The position numbers and the translations under genes were made by a program. The notes under the pieces are model-generated. The model was not told the DNA's origin, made no database searches, and saw only the letters and a program-made list of their open reading frames with translations. Shown here in pieces: positions 26,581-36,732 of a stretch of 64,000 nucleotides of DNA; position 1 is the first letter of the stretch, and the number at the start of each line of letters is the position of its first letter. The stretch is from Paenibacillus sp. GP183. Lineage in GTDB: Bacteria > Bacillota > Bacilli > Paenibacillales > NBRC-103111. The DNA is taken from contig NZ_FNSW01000001.1 in assembly GCF_900104695.1 (NCBI RefSeq), positions 4,694,501 through 4,758,500 of the forward strand. Direction: 5' to 3'.

Positions 26581-26610
26581 CTAGGTTAATAAATATGGTA
26601 CACTAGGATC

Positions 26611-27321
26611 ATGTATAAACCGCTTAGTCAGTATAAAATGATTTTTTTCGATGCCAGTGACACCCTGATCACTATTCCTGAGGCAAGGCGGATTTTTCAG
26701 GAGTATTTGTCTCTGCGATCGTTACAAAGAGAAGAAACACAAATCGATGAACTTTTGACGGAGGCCTTTCGTCTGTTTTATTACGACAAGCAGCCTGGAC
26801 TGTTTGAAAGCTGCACACCGGAATCTGACAGGGAATTTTGGAGGGAATTATATACATTTGTGCTGCAGAAGCTAGGTGCTCATGAAGTTTGGAGCGACGA
26901 CGAAATCCATCAATACAGCCATGAACTCTATGATATCTATACAGCACCTGAGCATTACCATCTGTTTGATGATGTAATAGAAAGCCTTACCCGTTTACAG
27001 CAGATGGGACTTCGGCTCGGCATTATAAGTAATTTTGCCCCGACACTGCAGTCTGTTCTTGAAAGTAAAGGTATTGCCCATTTCTTTGATCTGGTTATTG
27101 TTTCTACAGAAGTAGGCTTGGAAAAGCCGGATCCAGCCATCTTCAAGCTGGCCATACAGCGTTCCGGACTTGCTTCGGAAGATTTACTTTATATCGGAGA
27201 TCATGAAATCAATGACATTTGGGCTCCGCGGCAAGCAGGCATGGATGCCGTCCAAATTGTCCGTTATAAACATCAAGCAGCAGGTAAAGGCATTCATTCA
27301 CTGCTCGAGCTGTTTTCATGA
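26611..27321 (+). CDS. HAD family hydrolase (HAD-IA type)
   Basis: 236 residues. Motif I reads FFDASDTLI: the nucleophile Asp is present, but the second Asp of DxD is Ser. Motif II is LGIISNFAP, motif III LEKPDPAIF with the Lys, and motif IV IGDHEINDIWAPRQAG. A helical cap lies between residues 20 and 90. Probably a phosphatase-like protein of unknown substrate; the Ser substitution resembles HDHD3-like members. Ribosome site weak (AGGATC). Confidence 0.8.
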   Translation: MYKPLSQYKMIFFDASDTLITIPEARRIFQEYLSLRSLQREETQIDELLTEAFRLFYYDKQPGLFESCTPESDREFWRELYTFVLQKLGAHEVWSDDEIHQYSHELYDIYTAPEHYHLFDDVIESLTRLQQMGLRLGIISNFAPTLQSVLESKGIAHFFDLVIVSTEVGLEKPDPAIFKLAIQRSGLASEDLLYIGDHEINDIWAPRQAGMDAVQIVRYKHQAAGKGIHSLLELFS

Positions 27322-27349
27322 ATTTCATCGTTAAAGAATTGTTCGAGAT

Positions 27350-29434
27350 ATGCTCAAGAAAGGGTTGTATCAACTGATGAAGCCATCCATGCACATGGAA
27401 GATCCTTTAAAGAAAGAACAAAATAGACGGCGTCATTTCTCATTTCGGATTAATCTGTTTTTTTTCTGCACATTTTTGCTCTTTTCCGTGCTGATCGTGA
27501 GGCTGGCCATCCTTCAATTTGTGGAAAGCAAGCAGCTTGCCGCTGAGGAGAACACAACAACGAATACGTTTACGAAGATTGCCCCGATTCGCGGCAATAT
27601 TTACGATCAAACAGGCGCTCCGCTCGCCTACACCATTCCAGTGCAATCCTTGTTTTTCCGGATTGAACCGGGCCAGCAGGATAAAGAAGTTGTCATCGGA
27701 CTTGCCACCAAGCTTGCTGATGTTTTCGAAAAATATGGCAAAAAGGATCAAAAGAAGATCACGGCGGCGGATATCGTGCTGGCCATGGATCTCGGTTATG
27801 ATATCAACAAGAATCCGGTCAAGGCCCCGAGCTTTTATTCCGTACCGCGAAGGATCAAAACAGATTTAACCAAGGCAGAAATCGCTTATTTGCTGGAGCG
27901 CCGAGATGAGTTCAAGTGGCTTGAGGTTACGGAAGAAAGCATCCGCACTTATGAAACGACAGAAGATAAAACAACCATAGCTACTCAGCTTGTCGGCTAT
28001 CTCAAATCATATTCGACTGAAGTTGCACAGGAAGCCTACAAGAATAACCCAAATGCCAAGGATTACCTGGGTACGGAAGATGTGGGAATCGACGGTATCG
28101 AAGAAATGTATCAAGACGTTCTGCGCGGGAAGAACGGGGAGAAAATGTATCCTGTTAACGCCGCCCAAAAAATTATCGGCAGAGTGACGGTGACCCCGCC
28201 GAAAAAAGGCAATAATCTGTATTTGACGATCAATAAGGATATGCAGCTGGCGACGGAACAGGCTATTACCGATCAACTGGCATACTTAAGGTCAAATGAA
28301 GCGAGAAATTTGCCTTATGTTAATGCAGGCATCAATGCCCGTTCAGGATATGCCGTGGCCATGGAAGTAAAAACGGGAAAAGTCGTTTCCATGGCCAGTA
28401 TGCCCGATTATAATTCAAACCTGTGGACTGGCGGCATTCTCAAAACCGACTATGACAGCATCCAGTCATTTATAAATAACGGAACGATCAGAACGGCACT
28501 TCCGAATTACCCCCCAAAAGAATTGGGCAAACATGCTTCTTCCATAGTTTTTATGGGATCGACGATTAAACCGTTATCGGTGTTGATTGGTTTGAATGAG
28601 GGAGTTATCTCACTGGGAACCACATATAACGATACGGGATCCTTTACCTTTGGTAAGGGCAAGGGCAGCACGATTACCAATTCAGGCGGCACGGCTTATG
28701 GGCTCATGAATCCAACTATGGCGATTCAGCATTCCTCCAACACATTCATGTCTGAAAAGGTAGGAATTCCTTTTTACTCGAAGTTCGGCGGTGAGAATAA
28801 GGCCGTTACGCAAAAGTGGGCCGAATACTTGGCCAAGTTTGGTCTTGGTGTCTCAACTGAGAGCGGACTTCCGGGTGAATTTCCGGGCGCGAATGATTTT
28901 CTCAAAAACGCTGTGAAGGATAGTTATCAATCTGCTATGGTCTACGCCTCATGGGGCCAAAATGAGAGGTATACGACCTTGCAGTTGGCCCAATTCGCTG
29001 CGACTCTAGGAAGCCGCGGTAAACGAATGAAGCCTCAATTTGTGGACACGATTAAAACGTATGAGGGCGAAGTTGTGCAGAGCTTCAAACCGGAGGTTCT
29101 GGATGAAGTCAAGTTCCCCGACGTTTATTGGGATGCCGTCATTAAAGGGATGAAAAGCGGTGCCGAAGGTATCGGTGGTGAAGGCTTGGATGATCTGCCT
29201 TATCATGTCGCCCGTAAAACAGGAACATCCACACAGGATGTATCCGGCGGCAGAGTGGACAATGCGGTCTTTATCGCTTTTGCCCCTGCGGAGAATCCGG
29301 TTCTGGCCGTAGCGGTTGTTGTTCCCGAGGGCGGCTTTGGCCGTTATGGCGCATCACCTATTGCAGGTAAAATGTTTGAAACTTATGACAAATTGTATAA
29401 TGGTGCACTCACCGCAGCCGCCACGAAAAAATAG
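27350..29434 (+). CDS. Class B penicillin-binding protein (transpeptidase)
   Basis: 694 residues if begun at ATG 27350. ATGs at 27377 and 27389 are possible and none has an ideal ribosome site. One membrane anchor lies near residues 32-55, then a PBP dimerisation domain and a transpeptidase domain. The active site is Ser404 in STIK, with SSN at 462-464 and KTGT at 623-626. It cross-links peptidoglycan during division or elongation. No C-terminal PASTA repeats are present. It is alone, outside the dcw cluster, so it may be an accessory PBP2-type enzyme. Confidence 0.9.
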   Translation: MLKKGLYQLMKPSMHMEDPLKKEQNRRRHFSFRINLFFFCTFLLFSVLIVRLAILQFVESKQLAAEENTTTNTFTKIAPIRGNIYDQTGAPLAYTIPVQSLFFRIEPGQQDKEVVIGLATKLADVFEKYGKKDQKKITAADIVLAMDLGYDINKNPVKAPSFYSVPRRIKTDLTKAEIAYLLERRDEFKWLEVTEESIRTYETTEDKTTIATQLVGYLKSYSTEVAQEAYKNNPNAKDYLGTEDVGIDGIEEMYQDVLRGKNGEKMYPVNAAQKIIGRVTVTPPKKGNNLYLTINKDMQLATEQAITDQLAYLRSNEARNLPYVNAGINARSGYAVAMEVKTGKVVSMASMPDYNSNLWTGGILKTDYDSIQSFINNGTIRTALPNYPPKELGKHASSIVFMGSTIKPLSVLIGLNEGVISLGTTYNDTGSFTFGKGKGSTITNSGGTAYGLMNPTMAIQHSSNTFMSEKVGIPFYSKFGGENKAVTQKWAEYLAKFGLGVSTESGLPGEFPGANDFLKNAVKDSYQSAMVYASWGQNERYTTLQLAQFAATLGSRGKRMKPQFVDTIKTYEGEVVQSFKPEVLDEVKFPDVYWDAVIKGMKSGAEGIGGEGLDDLPYHVARKTGTSTQDVSGGRVDNAVFIAFAPAENPVLAVAVVVPEGGFGRYGASPIAGKMFETYDKLYNGALTAAATKK

Positions 29435-29510
29435 AGCATGCTTGCAAATTATGCTATAATTATCTTTCGTAAAGCCTGATATTGATGATTGTGTGGAGGT
29501 GTAAGTCACC

Positions 29511-31388
29511 ATGTGTGGTATAACCGGGGTCATGTATTTTGAAGACAGAGAACCGGCTGTTTCTATGCTGGAGCAGATGACGAATGTCATTCATCATCGC
29601 GGACCCAATGATTCCGGATTTTGGACCGATAACCGCATTGGCCTCGGCTTTCGCAGATTGTCGATTATCGACATTCAAGAAGGTCATCAGCCGTTGAGCA
29701 ATGAAGATGATTCGGTCTGGATTATTTTTAACGGTGAAATTTATAATTACAAAGCCTTGCGCGGGATGCTGATTGACAGAGGTCATCAGTTCCGCACACA
29801 GACTGACACTGAGGTCATAGTCCATCTCTATGAGGAGTACGGGGAAGATTGCGTGAAGCATCTTCGGGGGATGTATGGATTTGTGATTTGGGATAAGAAG
29901 AAGCGGCAGCTGTTTGGCGCCAGAGACCATTTCGGCATCAAGCCGTTTTATTATCACAGGAATGACCGCCAATTCTTGTTTGGTTCCGAAATCAAAAGCT
30001 TGCTAGCCGCTGATGGCATGAATCGGTTGATTCACACGGACAGCCTGCTTAATTATTTGACGTTTCAATATGTACCGGAGCCAAACACGATGTTCCAAGG
30101 CATTCAAAAGCTGCCTCCCGCGCATTATATGAAGGTGAGCTGGGACGGTGAAGTATCGATACATAAATATTGGGATCCGATGTTTGAGCCGGAGGAACGG
30201 CCTTTTGATGAATATGTGGAACAGCTTCGTTCGACACTGAAGGATTCTGTCGTTCACCATATGGTCAGCGATGTAGAGCGGGGCTGCTTCCTTTCTAGCG
30301 GCATTGACTCCACTGCAATTGCGACTTACATGAGTTCGATCGAAGCGATTCGGACCTTTTCGGTCGGGTTTGACGGGCCTAACAATGAAACGACCATCGC
30401 CAAGCAAACGGCGGACGCTTTAGGGACTGACCATTATGCAAAAATCATCACGCAAAACGATTTTATTAATACGCTGCCTAAAGCGATCTGGCACCAGGAT
30501 GAGCCGGTTGCGGATCCATCTGCAATCGCGCTTTATCATGTAGCGCAGCTGGCAGCAGAGCATGTAACCGTAGTGCTCTCCGGCGAAGGAGCCGATGAAT
30601 TATTCGGCGGCTACCGGATTTACCGAGAGCCGCAATCCTTAAGGCCGATCGAACGCCTGCCGCTGTCGGTTCGCCGAGCCCTGAACCGGGTGGCTCGTGC
30701 TTTGCCGAGGGGTATAACAGGACGTAATTATTTAATTCGCGGAACCACGCCGCTCGAGGAACGCTTCCTCGGAAACGCCAAAATCTTTTCCGAAGATATG
30801 AAAGCGGAAATGCTGCGTTTGGACAAAGAGGTGCTCAGGGAATATAAGAATCCACAGCAAATCGCCGGGGATTACTACAAAAAAACGAAGCATCTCGATC
30901 CCGTTTCGCGGATGCAATATATTGATATGAATCTTTGGATGCCCGGTGATATTCTGATGAAGGCCGATAAAATGACCATGGCTCATTCCTTGGAGCTTCG
31001 GGTCCCTTTTCTGGACAAGGAGCTGTTTGAGGTCGCACGCCGCATTCCAGCGAAATATCGCATCGCTAACGGAACAACAAAGTACATTTTCCGCAAGGCG
31101 ATGGAAGGCATTATCCCGGATTTCATCCTGAACCGTCCGAAGCTTGGGTTTCCTGTACCGCTGCGAGACTGGCTAAAGGGGTCCATGGGCGGCATGCTGC
31201 TGGAGCAAATCAAAGCCAGCGGTATTGAAGACTACATCAGCATTGATGCGGTTGAACAGATGGTCATCAAGCATCGTAATGGGCAAGGCGATTATGCCCG
31301 CCGGATTTGGACGATCTATGTCTTTGCCCTGTGGCATAAAACATATATGGAGCAGGTTCCGAGCTTGTCACTCGCAGGGGCTCGATGA
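29511..31388 (+). CDS. asnB: Asparagine synthase, glutamine-hydrolysing
   Basis: 625 residues. Cys2 of MCGITGVMYFED is the N-terminal nucleophile of the class II glutaminase domain (about 1-205; RGPNDSG and NGEIYNY visible). The synthetase domain follows with the PP-loop LSSGIDSTAIATYM and VVLSGEGADELFGGY. It makes asparagine from aspartate, ATP and glutamine. B. subtilis has three such enzymes (AsnB, AsnH, AsnO) and I cannot assign which this is; asnB is used generically. GGAGGTG precedes the ATG. Confidence 0.92.
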   Translation: MCGITGVMYFEDREPAVSMLEQMTNVIHHRGPNDSGFWTDNRIGLGFRRLSIIDIQEGHQPLSNEDDSVWIIFNGEIYNYKALRGMLIDRGHQFRTQTDTEVIVHLYEEYGEDCVKHLRGMYGFVIWDKKKRQLFGARDHFGIKPFYYHRNDRQFLFGSEIKSLLAADGMNRLIHTDSLLNYLTFQYVPEPNTMFQGIQKLPPAHYMKVSWDGEVSIHKYWDPMFEPEERPFDEYVEQLRSTLKDSVVHHMVSDVERGCFLSSGIDSTAIATYMSSIEAIRTFSVGFDGPNNETTIAKQTADALGTDHYAKIITQNDFINTLPKAIWHQDEPVADPSAIALYHVAQLAAEHVTVVLSGEGADELFGGYRIYREPQSLRPIERLPLSVRRALNRVARALPRGITGRNYLIRGTTPLEERFLGNAKIFSEDMKAEMLRLDKEVLREYKNPQQIAGDYYKKTKHLDPVSRMQYIDMNLWMPGDILMKADKMTMAHSLELRVPFLDKELFEVARRIPAKYRIANGTTKYIFRKAMEGIIPDFILNRPKLGFPVPLRDWLKGSMGGMLLEQIKASGIEDYISIDAVEQMVIKHRNGQGDYARRIWTIYVFALWHKTYMEQVPSLSLAGAR

Positions 31389-31420
31389 AACTACCACTCA
31401 AACTTCTTTTCAAATCTAAT

Positions 31421-31596
31421 ACCTCCCCCTCAATCCCCCACAGGGGGACTCCAAGGGTAACGCCCCCTGGACGACTTTTGAAACACTGGTCAATGAGGGA
31501 GACAGGATTTTTTGAAGGGGCATGAGTAGTAGGAGCACTTTAGTCCATGTGAAGATGGTCTTGTTTGCACAAGACTATCTTCACACGGACACGCTT
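31421..31596 (+). repeat. Composite intergenic repeat, copy A
   Basis: This fills the 385-base gap after asnB. A GC-rich part (31425-31500) contains GGGTAACGCCCCTGG-like sequence and GACGAC. After about 40 bases comes GGAGCACTT and a 21-bp imperfect hairpin (31543-31563 with 31570-31590, ends GTCC and GGAC), then ACACGCTT. An inverted copy lies at 58644-58837 with the same order of parts. Confidence 0.75.
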
Positions 31597-31773
31597 TAAT
31601 GGGGAGCAGAGGGCGATGCTGCTTGGAAGAACAGATAAGCCGTAAAATACGGCTTACTGTAAGAAAAAAAAGGATACTCGTTCGTCATTATGATGTACAA
31701 TACGTCTTAATGGAGCCCAACACCAAAAGACGTTTTGTACTGTTTATTGCAAGAGCAGACGCCAGGAGGGCAT

Positions 31774-32511
31774 ATGGGAAAATACAAATTGATCGCGCTC
31801 GACATGGACGGAACGCTGCTCAATGAAGAAAAGCTGATTTCAATACCCAACCGCAAGGCCATTTTGTCTGCGCTTGAAACGGGGGTTACGGTGATCTTTT
31901 CTACGGGTCGCGGTGTTCAGAGCGCAATGCCTTACGTTGAGGAGCTCGGCCTTCAGACGCCAATTGTGACCGTGAACGGCAGTGAGGTGTGGAAAACGCC
32001 GGGAGAGCTGCTTAAGCGGCATCTTATGCCCGCAGAGCAGGTGCGTAAGCTTCATGAATTAGCTGTCAAGCACGACACTTGGTGGTGGGCTTACGCTGTT
32101 ACAGGAATGTACAACACCGAGAAATGGACAGATGATATAGATGGCACCCAGTGGTTAAAGTTTGGTTACTATACGGAGGATGCCGCAGTATTAAGCGAGA
32201 TTCGGAGATCAGTGGAGGCTTGGGATGTGTTCGAGATCACAAATTCTCACCCCAGCAACATTGAGCTTAACCCCAAGGGGGTCAGCAAAGCCAGCGGGAT
32301 TGCAGAGGTTTGCAAAATCCTGGGGATTCAAATGTCTGAAGTAATCGCCATGGGAGACAGCGAGAATGATATCGCTATGATCCGTTCCGCCGGACTCGGT
32401 GTGGCCGTGGGAAATGCGCAAGAGGGGGTCAAGCGGATTGCCGATATAACGACCGTAACCAATGATGAGCATGCTGTTGCCCGAATTATCAACGACTACA
32501 TTCTTGCCTAA
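31774..32511 (+). CDS. Cof-type HAD-IIB hydrolase
   Basis: 245 residues from ATG 31774 behind AGGAGGG; the frame is open to 31735. Motif I is ALDMDGTLLNEE, motif II FSTGRGVQSA, and the motif IV region is IAMGDSENDIAMIRSAGLGVAVGNA. The C2B cap lies between about 80 and 180. Such enzymes dephosphorylate sugar phosphates or other small metabolites; the substrate is unknown. It is probably co-transcribed with the broken DUF456 gene. Confidence 0.88.
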   Translation: MGKYKLIALDMDGTLLNEEKLISIPNRKAILSALETGVTVIFSTGRGVQSAMPYVEELGLQTPIVTVNGSEVWKTPGELLKRHLMPAEQVRKLHELAVKHDTWWWAYAVTGMYNTEKWTDDIDGTQWLKFGYYTEDAAVLSEIRRSVEAWDVFEITNSHPSNIELNPKGVSKASGIAEVCKILGIQMSEVIAMGDSENDIAMIRSAGLGVAVGNAQEGVKRIADITTVTNDEHAVARIINDYILA

Positions 32512-32540
32512 AACCCAATCATGAATTGGAGGTTTGGACA

Positions 32541-32873
32541 ATGGAGCTTGTTGGTTGGCTGCTGGTCATCGCGCTTTTTATCGTCGGTATGATAGGTATC
32601 GTATATCCGGTGCTTCCCAGTGTTTTGGCGATTTACGGAGCATTTTTCATATATGGATGGTTTATTAGCTTTAAACCGTTTGGTGTATGGTTCTGGCTGT
32701 TTCAGACCTTGATCGTGGCTATTATTTTAATAGCCGATTATGCGGTCAGCGCCTATGGTGTCAAAAGATTCGGTGGATCCATAGCGTCCATGATCGGCAG
32801 CACGATTGGTTTGATTATTGGTCCTGCAGCTCACCATGATTGTATTGTTTGCAGTTTGGGTTTTGTGATTTAA
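32541..32873 (+). pseudogene. DUF456 membrane protein with internal deletion
   Basis: The frame from ATG 32541 (behind TTGGAGG) reads as DUF456 for about 93 residues: IGIVYPVLPSVLAIYGAFFI, ADYAVSAYGVKRFGGS and STIGLIIGP. It then becomes AAHHDCIVCSLGFVI and stops. In the next frame from 32824, LQLTMIVLFAVWVL and a stop look like the normal C-terminus of the family. About 40-50 residues, including the glycine-rich FGxxxGPFLGAxxGE part, are missing. I infer an internal deletion that also shifted the frame. Confidence 0.65.
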
Positions 32874-32901
32874 AATTAACTTATAGGGGAGTTTTTGGCG
32901 G

Positions 32902-33624
32902 ATGATCAGAGTGCTGGTTTGGAACGAAAATATGCACGAGAGAACGGATGAAGAGGTTCAAAAGGTGTATCCGGAAGGGATTCATAGTGCAATCGCGCAG
33001 GGTATTGAGCATGAGGATTTTGAAGTGCAGACGGCTACCCTGGAACAACCTGAGCATGGCCTGACCCAAGAGATTCTGGATAACACGGATGTGTTAATAT
33101 GGTGGGGACATCAAGGACATCACATGGTGGCGGATGAAATTGTGAACCGTGTCCATCAGAGAGTACTGGACGGGATGGGTTTAATCGTGCTGCATTCCGG
33201 TCACTTCTCCAAGATTTTCAAGAAGCTCATGGGAACCTCCTGTGATTTAAAGTGGAGAGAAGCGGATGAAAAGGAGCGCATTTGGGTCGTTAATCCTGCA
33301 CATCCGATTGCAGCGGGGCTTGGCGAGTATTTTGAGCTTGAGCGTGAGGAGATGTATGGCGAGCACTTTGACATACCGGCACCGGATGAACTGATTCTGG
33401 TCAGCTGGTTCGAAGGCGGAGAGGTTTTCCGCAGCGGCTGCACATACCATCGCGGTAACGGCAAGATTTTCTACTTCCGTCCAGGTCATGAAGCTTATCC
33501 AACCTTTTACGATACCAACGTGTTGAAGGTGATTTCCAACGGAGTCAGATGGGCTGCCCTGCAAGGAGCTGCAAAGCCTGTTTACGGCAATCATAAGCCG
33601 CTGGAAAAAATTAAGTTGAAATAA
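32902..33624 (+). CDS. ThuA-like (trehalose utilisation) domain protein
   Basis: 240 residues. [53 protein letters not shown] and a C-terminal [13 protein letters not shown] characterise ThuA domains, a class I glutamine-amidotransferase-like fold without the amidotransferase Cys triad. ThuA is linked to trehalose or sucrose catabolism in rhizobia, but biochemical roles differ among members. The short gap to the flippase gene suggests an operon of unrelated functions. Confidence 0.85.
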   Translation: MIRVLVWNENMHERTDEEVQKVYPEGIHSAIAQGIEHEDFEVQTATLEQPEHGLTQEILDNTDVLIWWGHQGHHMVADEIVNRVHQRVLDGMGLIVLHSGHFSKIFKKLMGTSCDLKWREADEKERIWVVNPAHPIAAGLGEYFELEREEMYGEHFDIPAPDELILVSWFEGGEVFRSGCTYHRGNGKIFYFRPGHEAYPTFYDTNVLKVISNGVRWAALQGAAKPVYGNHKPLEKIKLK

Positions 33625-33642
33625 CGGAAGAAGGTACGGGCT

Positions 33643-35328
33643 TTGACTAAGGATTCACTGGTAAAAGGAACGCTGATCCTGACGGTTGCCGCGCTGATTG
33701 CCCGATTTCTCGGCGTATTTCAGCGTATTCCGCTCGTTTATTTGCTCGGCGACGAAGGCATGGGCAGCTACACGATAGCGTTTAACCTTTACTCAACACT
33801 GCTTGTTATTGCGACTGCCGGAATTCCAAGCGCATTAAGCAAATTAATCTCCGAAAAGACAGAGCTAGGGCGCCAAGCTGAAGCCGATAAAATTTATCGT
33901 GCGGCAGCTTTGTTTGCTTTAGTCGCGGGAGTGATAATGGCGGTACTGCTTTACATCCTGGCGCCTTTTTATGCTCATGGCATTTCCGGTGATCCGAATG
34001 CAGTTCTGGCCACGCGGGCTATAGCGCCCGCCCTTCTATTTTTTCCAATGATTGCGATCATGAGAGGCTATTTCCAAGGCAGGCAAAATATGATGCCAAA
34101 CGGAATTTCGCAGGTAATCGAGCAAATCATCCGGATTATTACCGCTGTTGGCTTCGCCGTTCTATTATTAAATGTAAGCCTGGAATGGGCGGTCGCAGGT
34201 GCTTCATTCGGAGGCGTGACAGGTGGCTTTGCTGCTCTTTTTATCATGATGTATTTTGCTCGAAAATTGCGGAGGGAAGATCGAAAAGGGTCTTCGCGAA
34301 ATGCCCAAACGGCTAGAAATCAAATGGCTGCTATGGGATATAAACCAATCCATTCCAACAGAGTCGAGAGTCTTAGCTATTCAAGGATTTACATAGATTT
34401 GCTAAAGCTCTCCATCCCCATTGTCATCTTTTCTATTACGGTCACCTTCATTTATAATATTGATTCATCCATTATTATTCGTCTGTTGGGAGATAAGCTT
34501 GGGGATAAAGTTGCGCTAAATCTCGTGGGGATATTGGGAGGACGCGCGCAGTCTTTGGCAGGCTTGCCTATTATTCTTGCAATCGCATTAAGCCAATCGG
34601 TAGTTCCTATTATTTCCGCTGCTTTTTCTCGTAAGGATTTGAAACAAGTAGGGCATCAAACAAGCCGTGTCCTGCAGCTGGCAATTTTGTCGGGACTTCC
34701 AATGGTGCTCGTGATAAGCATTGCCGCAAGGCCGATAGACTGGTTTATTTTCGGCTATGAAGATTCGAGCTATGGTCTCGCCCATGGTCCTTATATGATC
34801 TCATTATTGACGATAAGTGCGATGTTCCAGATTGTTATGCAAACCAGCGGAGCCGTTCTAATGGGGATGGGACGCATGAAGCTCTTGATGATCAGTGTTG
34901 CGGTCGGAGTCGCGGTTAAACTGGCAGGCAGTTATTTACTTGCACCTTCCACTGGTATTTATGGCATTATTGCTTCAACAGGCCTGTGCTTTATGGTCAT
35001 GTCATGGATGAACCTGAGAGACTTACGCAAGGTGGTCAACTTTCGAATTCTTGGGAATCGCTGGAGCGGATTGCTTCTTTCGATAGCCATTATTGCAGGG
35101 GCAGGATCAGGTGTGGAGTGGCTGACTCACAACTATGTTCATCTGTTTGGAAATAGGATTGATGAAGGAATTCGTGCCGTCCTGGTTAGTGGGGTTGTAC
35201 TCGGGTTATATCCGCTCCTGCTAATAATGACTCGAGTAGTTACTAAAGAAGATGTAGAGAGCTTTCCGAAACCTCTGCAAAAGCTGATCGCCAAATCAGC
35301 GCGACTCTTAAAGCGGTCCAATTCTTAA
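33643..35328 (+). CDS. MurJ/YtgP-like flippase of the polysaccharide/MOP superfamily
   Basis: 561 residues from TTG 33643 behind GAAGGTACGG, with about 14 membrane helices. The start SLVKGTLILTVAALIARFLG and GIPSALSKLISEK fit the SpoVB/YtgP branch of the MOP exporters. YtgP is the lipid II flippase (MurJ) of B. subtilis; SpoVB is its sporulation relative, and I cannot separate them by eye. The stop overlaps the convergent DUF2515 gene by four bases. Confidence 0.83.
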   Translation: MTKDSLVKGTLILTVAALIARFLGVFQRIPLVYLLGDEGMGSYTIAFNLYSTLLVIATAGIPSALSKLISEKTELGRQAEADKIYRAAALFALVAGVIMAVLLYILAPFYAHGISGDPNAVLATRAIAPALLFFPMIAIMRGYFQGRQNMMPNGISQVIEQIIRIITAVGFAVLLLNVSLEWAVAGASFGGVTGGFAALFIMMYFARKLRREDRKGSSRNAQTARNQMAAMGYKPIHSNRVESLSYSRIYIDLLKLSIPIVIFSITVTFIYNIDSSIIIRLLGDKLGDKVALNLVGILGGRAQSLAGLPIILAIALSQSVVPIISAAFSRKDLKQVGHQTSRVLQLAILSGLPMVLVISIAARPIDWFIFGYEDSSYGLAHGPYMISLLTISAMFQIVMQTSGAVLMGMGRMKLLMISVAVGVAVKLAGSYLLAPSTGIYGIIASTGLCFMVMSWMNLRDLRKVVNFRILGNRWSGLLLSIAIIAGAGSGVEWLTHNYVHLFGNRIDEGIRAVLVSGVVLGLYPLLLIMTRVVTKEDVESFPKPLQKLIAKSARLLKRSNS

Positions 35329-36611
35329 GGGCTGAAGCTGAAGGGTTCGCCTGCTAATATGGCAAGCTCAAGCTTATTCAAACCCAAGCAAGCTTCCGAA
35401 GTCATATCGAAAAGAAAAGGCACTTGAATCGACGCCAAATGGCGCAGAGGCTGAGATGGTTTCTTCGGGTCAAACCAATCTCCAGGCTCCAATGAGCCCA
35501 AGGGACGGTCGGACCAAGCATCCTTCAGCATGGCGCTGTACAGCGGTTCTGTTTCTTTGATCAACTGACAGCCCGTCAGCCTCTCCTTGAATGCAAGCTC
35601 TGGAGGGGCTTTTCTGATGGAAGCGAACAATTGGGGCCAATAATCCATCCGGGATCCGGTGTGGGGAGTCTTTTCGGCAAAGGCTATAATTCCTTGATGC
35701 ACCGTGTGGAGACCGAATAGAATAGCATACAGCTTTTTGCCAAATTCGATGCGTTCCTTCAAATCATTGAAATCTTCAAGAATAAGTCCAGCCAGCCTGG
35801 GTTCGCGCGCCGAGTCTGTAAAATAGGGAAAAATGACATGATTAAGCTGCATCAGTGATTGAAGGAGAAAGGTGATTGTGCCGAGCACTGACTTCTTGTA
35901 GTAAGGATCTTGAACGATTCTTTGCTCGATATAGTTTTGCTCATTGATAATCAGTGAAATCGTCAGCACGGAAGGTTCCCGATGCATCCAGAAATGCTCC
36001 CAAACCGGATGCATAAATGCGGAAACCTGCAGGAAGGGCAGCAAATGAAAGAGGCTTCGATTCACACGTTTACTCTCCACATACAACAGCAGCTGTGGAT
36101 AGGCATCATGAAAAATCAGCCCGTTCGCCTTTTCCAAAAAGGCAAATATGCTTTCAATCTGGGAGGTATTAAGCAGTTGGGGAAGCAAATCCCCTTTGAG
36201 ATCGGTCATACACCAGCCGCCGTTTCGCGAAACCATATGAGCAAGCAAGGCCCAATGCAGTTCAGAATGGTTTTTGTAAACGTGCCAGTAAGCTTGTGTG
36301 CGTGTAACATTATTGCGATTATGCCGCTGGGTCTGCCGGCGAATTTGATCGATCATTTGTAGTTCTACTGCATGGAGGGAAGGGATTGCTTGCGATACAG
36401 CTTGTGAGTTCTTCTTATGTTCCAGCAAAACTTGTCGAATATGTTTTACCGCAGCAGGGGAAACCACAATCATGTTGGCGCTTTGAGCCATCTTGGCCGA
36501 ATAGGAGAGAGTCTTTATTTTTTCGGTCGCCAGCTTAAACAAGGTTACAGGGAGCCGAAGGAGTTTGCTCGCGAGATGCTCCAAGCTTCTTTCTTCACGG
36601 GTGCCGGCCAT
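35325..36611 (-). CDS. DUF2515 family protein (YppC-like)
   Basis: 428 residues, soluble and rich in aromatic residues: QTQRHNRNNVTRTQAYWHVY, HWALLAHMVSRNGGWCMTDL and FFLEKANGLIFHDAYPQLL-like segments are conserved in DUF2515, known in B. subtilis as YppC. GGAAGTGAG precedes the ATG. No biochemical function is established. Transcribed alone, convergent with the flippase gene. Confidence 0.83.
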   Translation of the reverse strand: MAGTREERSLEHLASKLLRLPVTLFKLATEKIKTLSYSAKMAQSANMIVVSPAAVKHIRQVLLEHKKNSQAVSQAIPSLHAVELQMIDQIRRQTQRHNRNNVTRTQAYWHVYKNHSELHWALLAHMVSRNGGWCMTDLKGDLLPQLLNTSQIESIFAFLEKANGLIFHDAYPQLLLYVESKRVNRSLFHLLPFLQVSAFMHPVWEHFWMHREPSVLTISLIINEQNYIEQRIVQDPYYKKSVLGTITFLLQSLMQLNHVIFPYFTDSAREPRLAGLILEDFNDLKERIEFGKKLYAILFGLHTVHQGIIAFAEKTPHTGSRMDYWPQLFASIRKAPPELAFKERLTGCQLIKETEPLYSAMLKDAWSDRPLGSLEPGDWFDPKKPSQPLRHLASIQVPFLFDMTSEACLGLNKLELAILAGEPFSFSP

Positions 36612-36633
36612 GGATGCTCACTTCCTTTTTTCA

Positions 36634-36732
36634 GTTGATAAGAAAGTATAATTTTTTTCTAAATTTATCTTGCTTCGCATCAACCTTGACAAACGCGCTC
36701 GTCATTTTGGACGGCTTAGGCGTTCATCCTTG
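36634..36732 (+). repeat. Dispersed ~100-bp structured repeat, copy 1
   Basis: It begins GATAAGAAAGTATAA and ends TTCATCCTTG. It shares CTTCGCATCAACCTTGACAA and CGCGCTCGTC with copies at 40224-40324 and 55344-55444. It contains an AT-rich inverted repeat (weaker here) and a CGTC/GACG hairpin. It lies in the intergenic gap that starts next to the yppC-like start codon. Confidence 0.85.
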
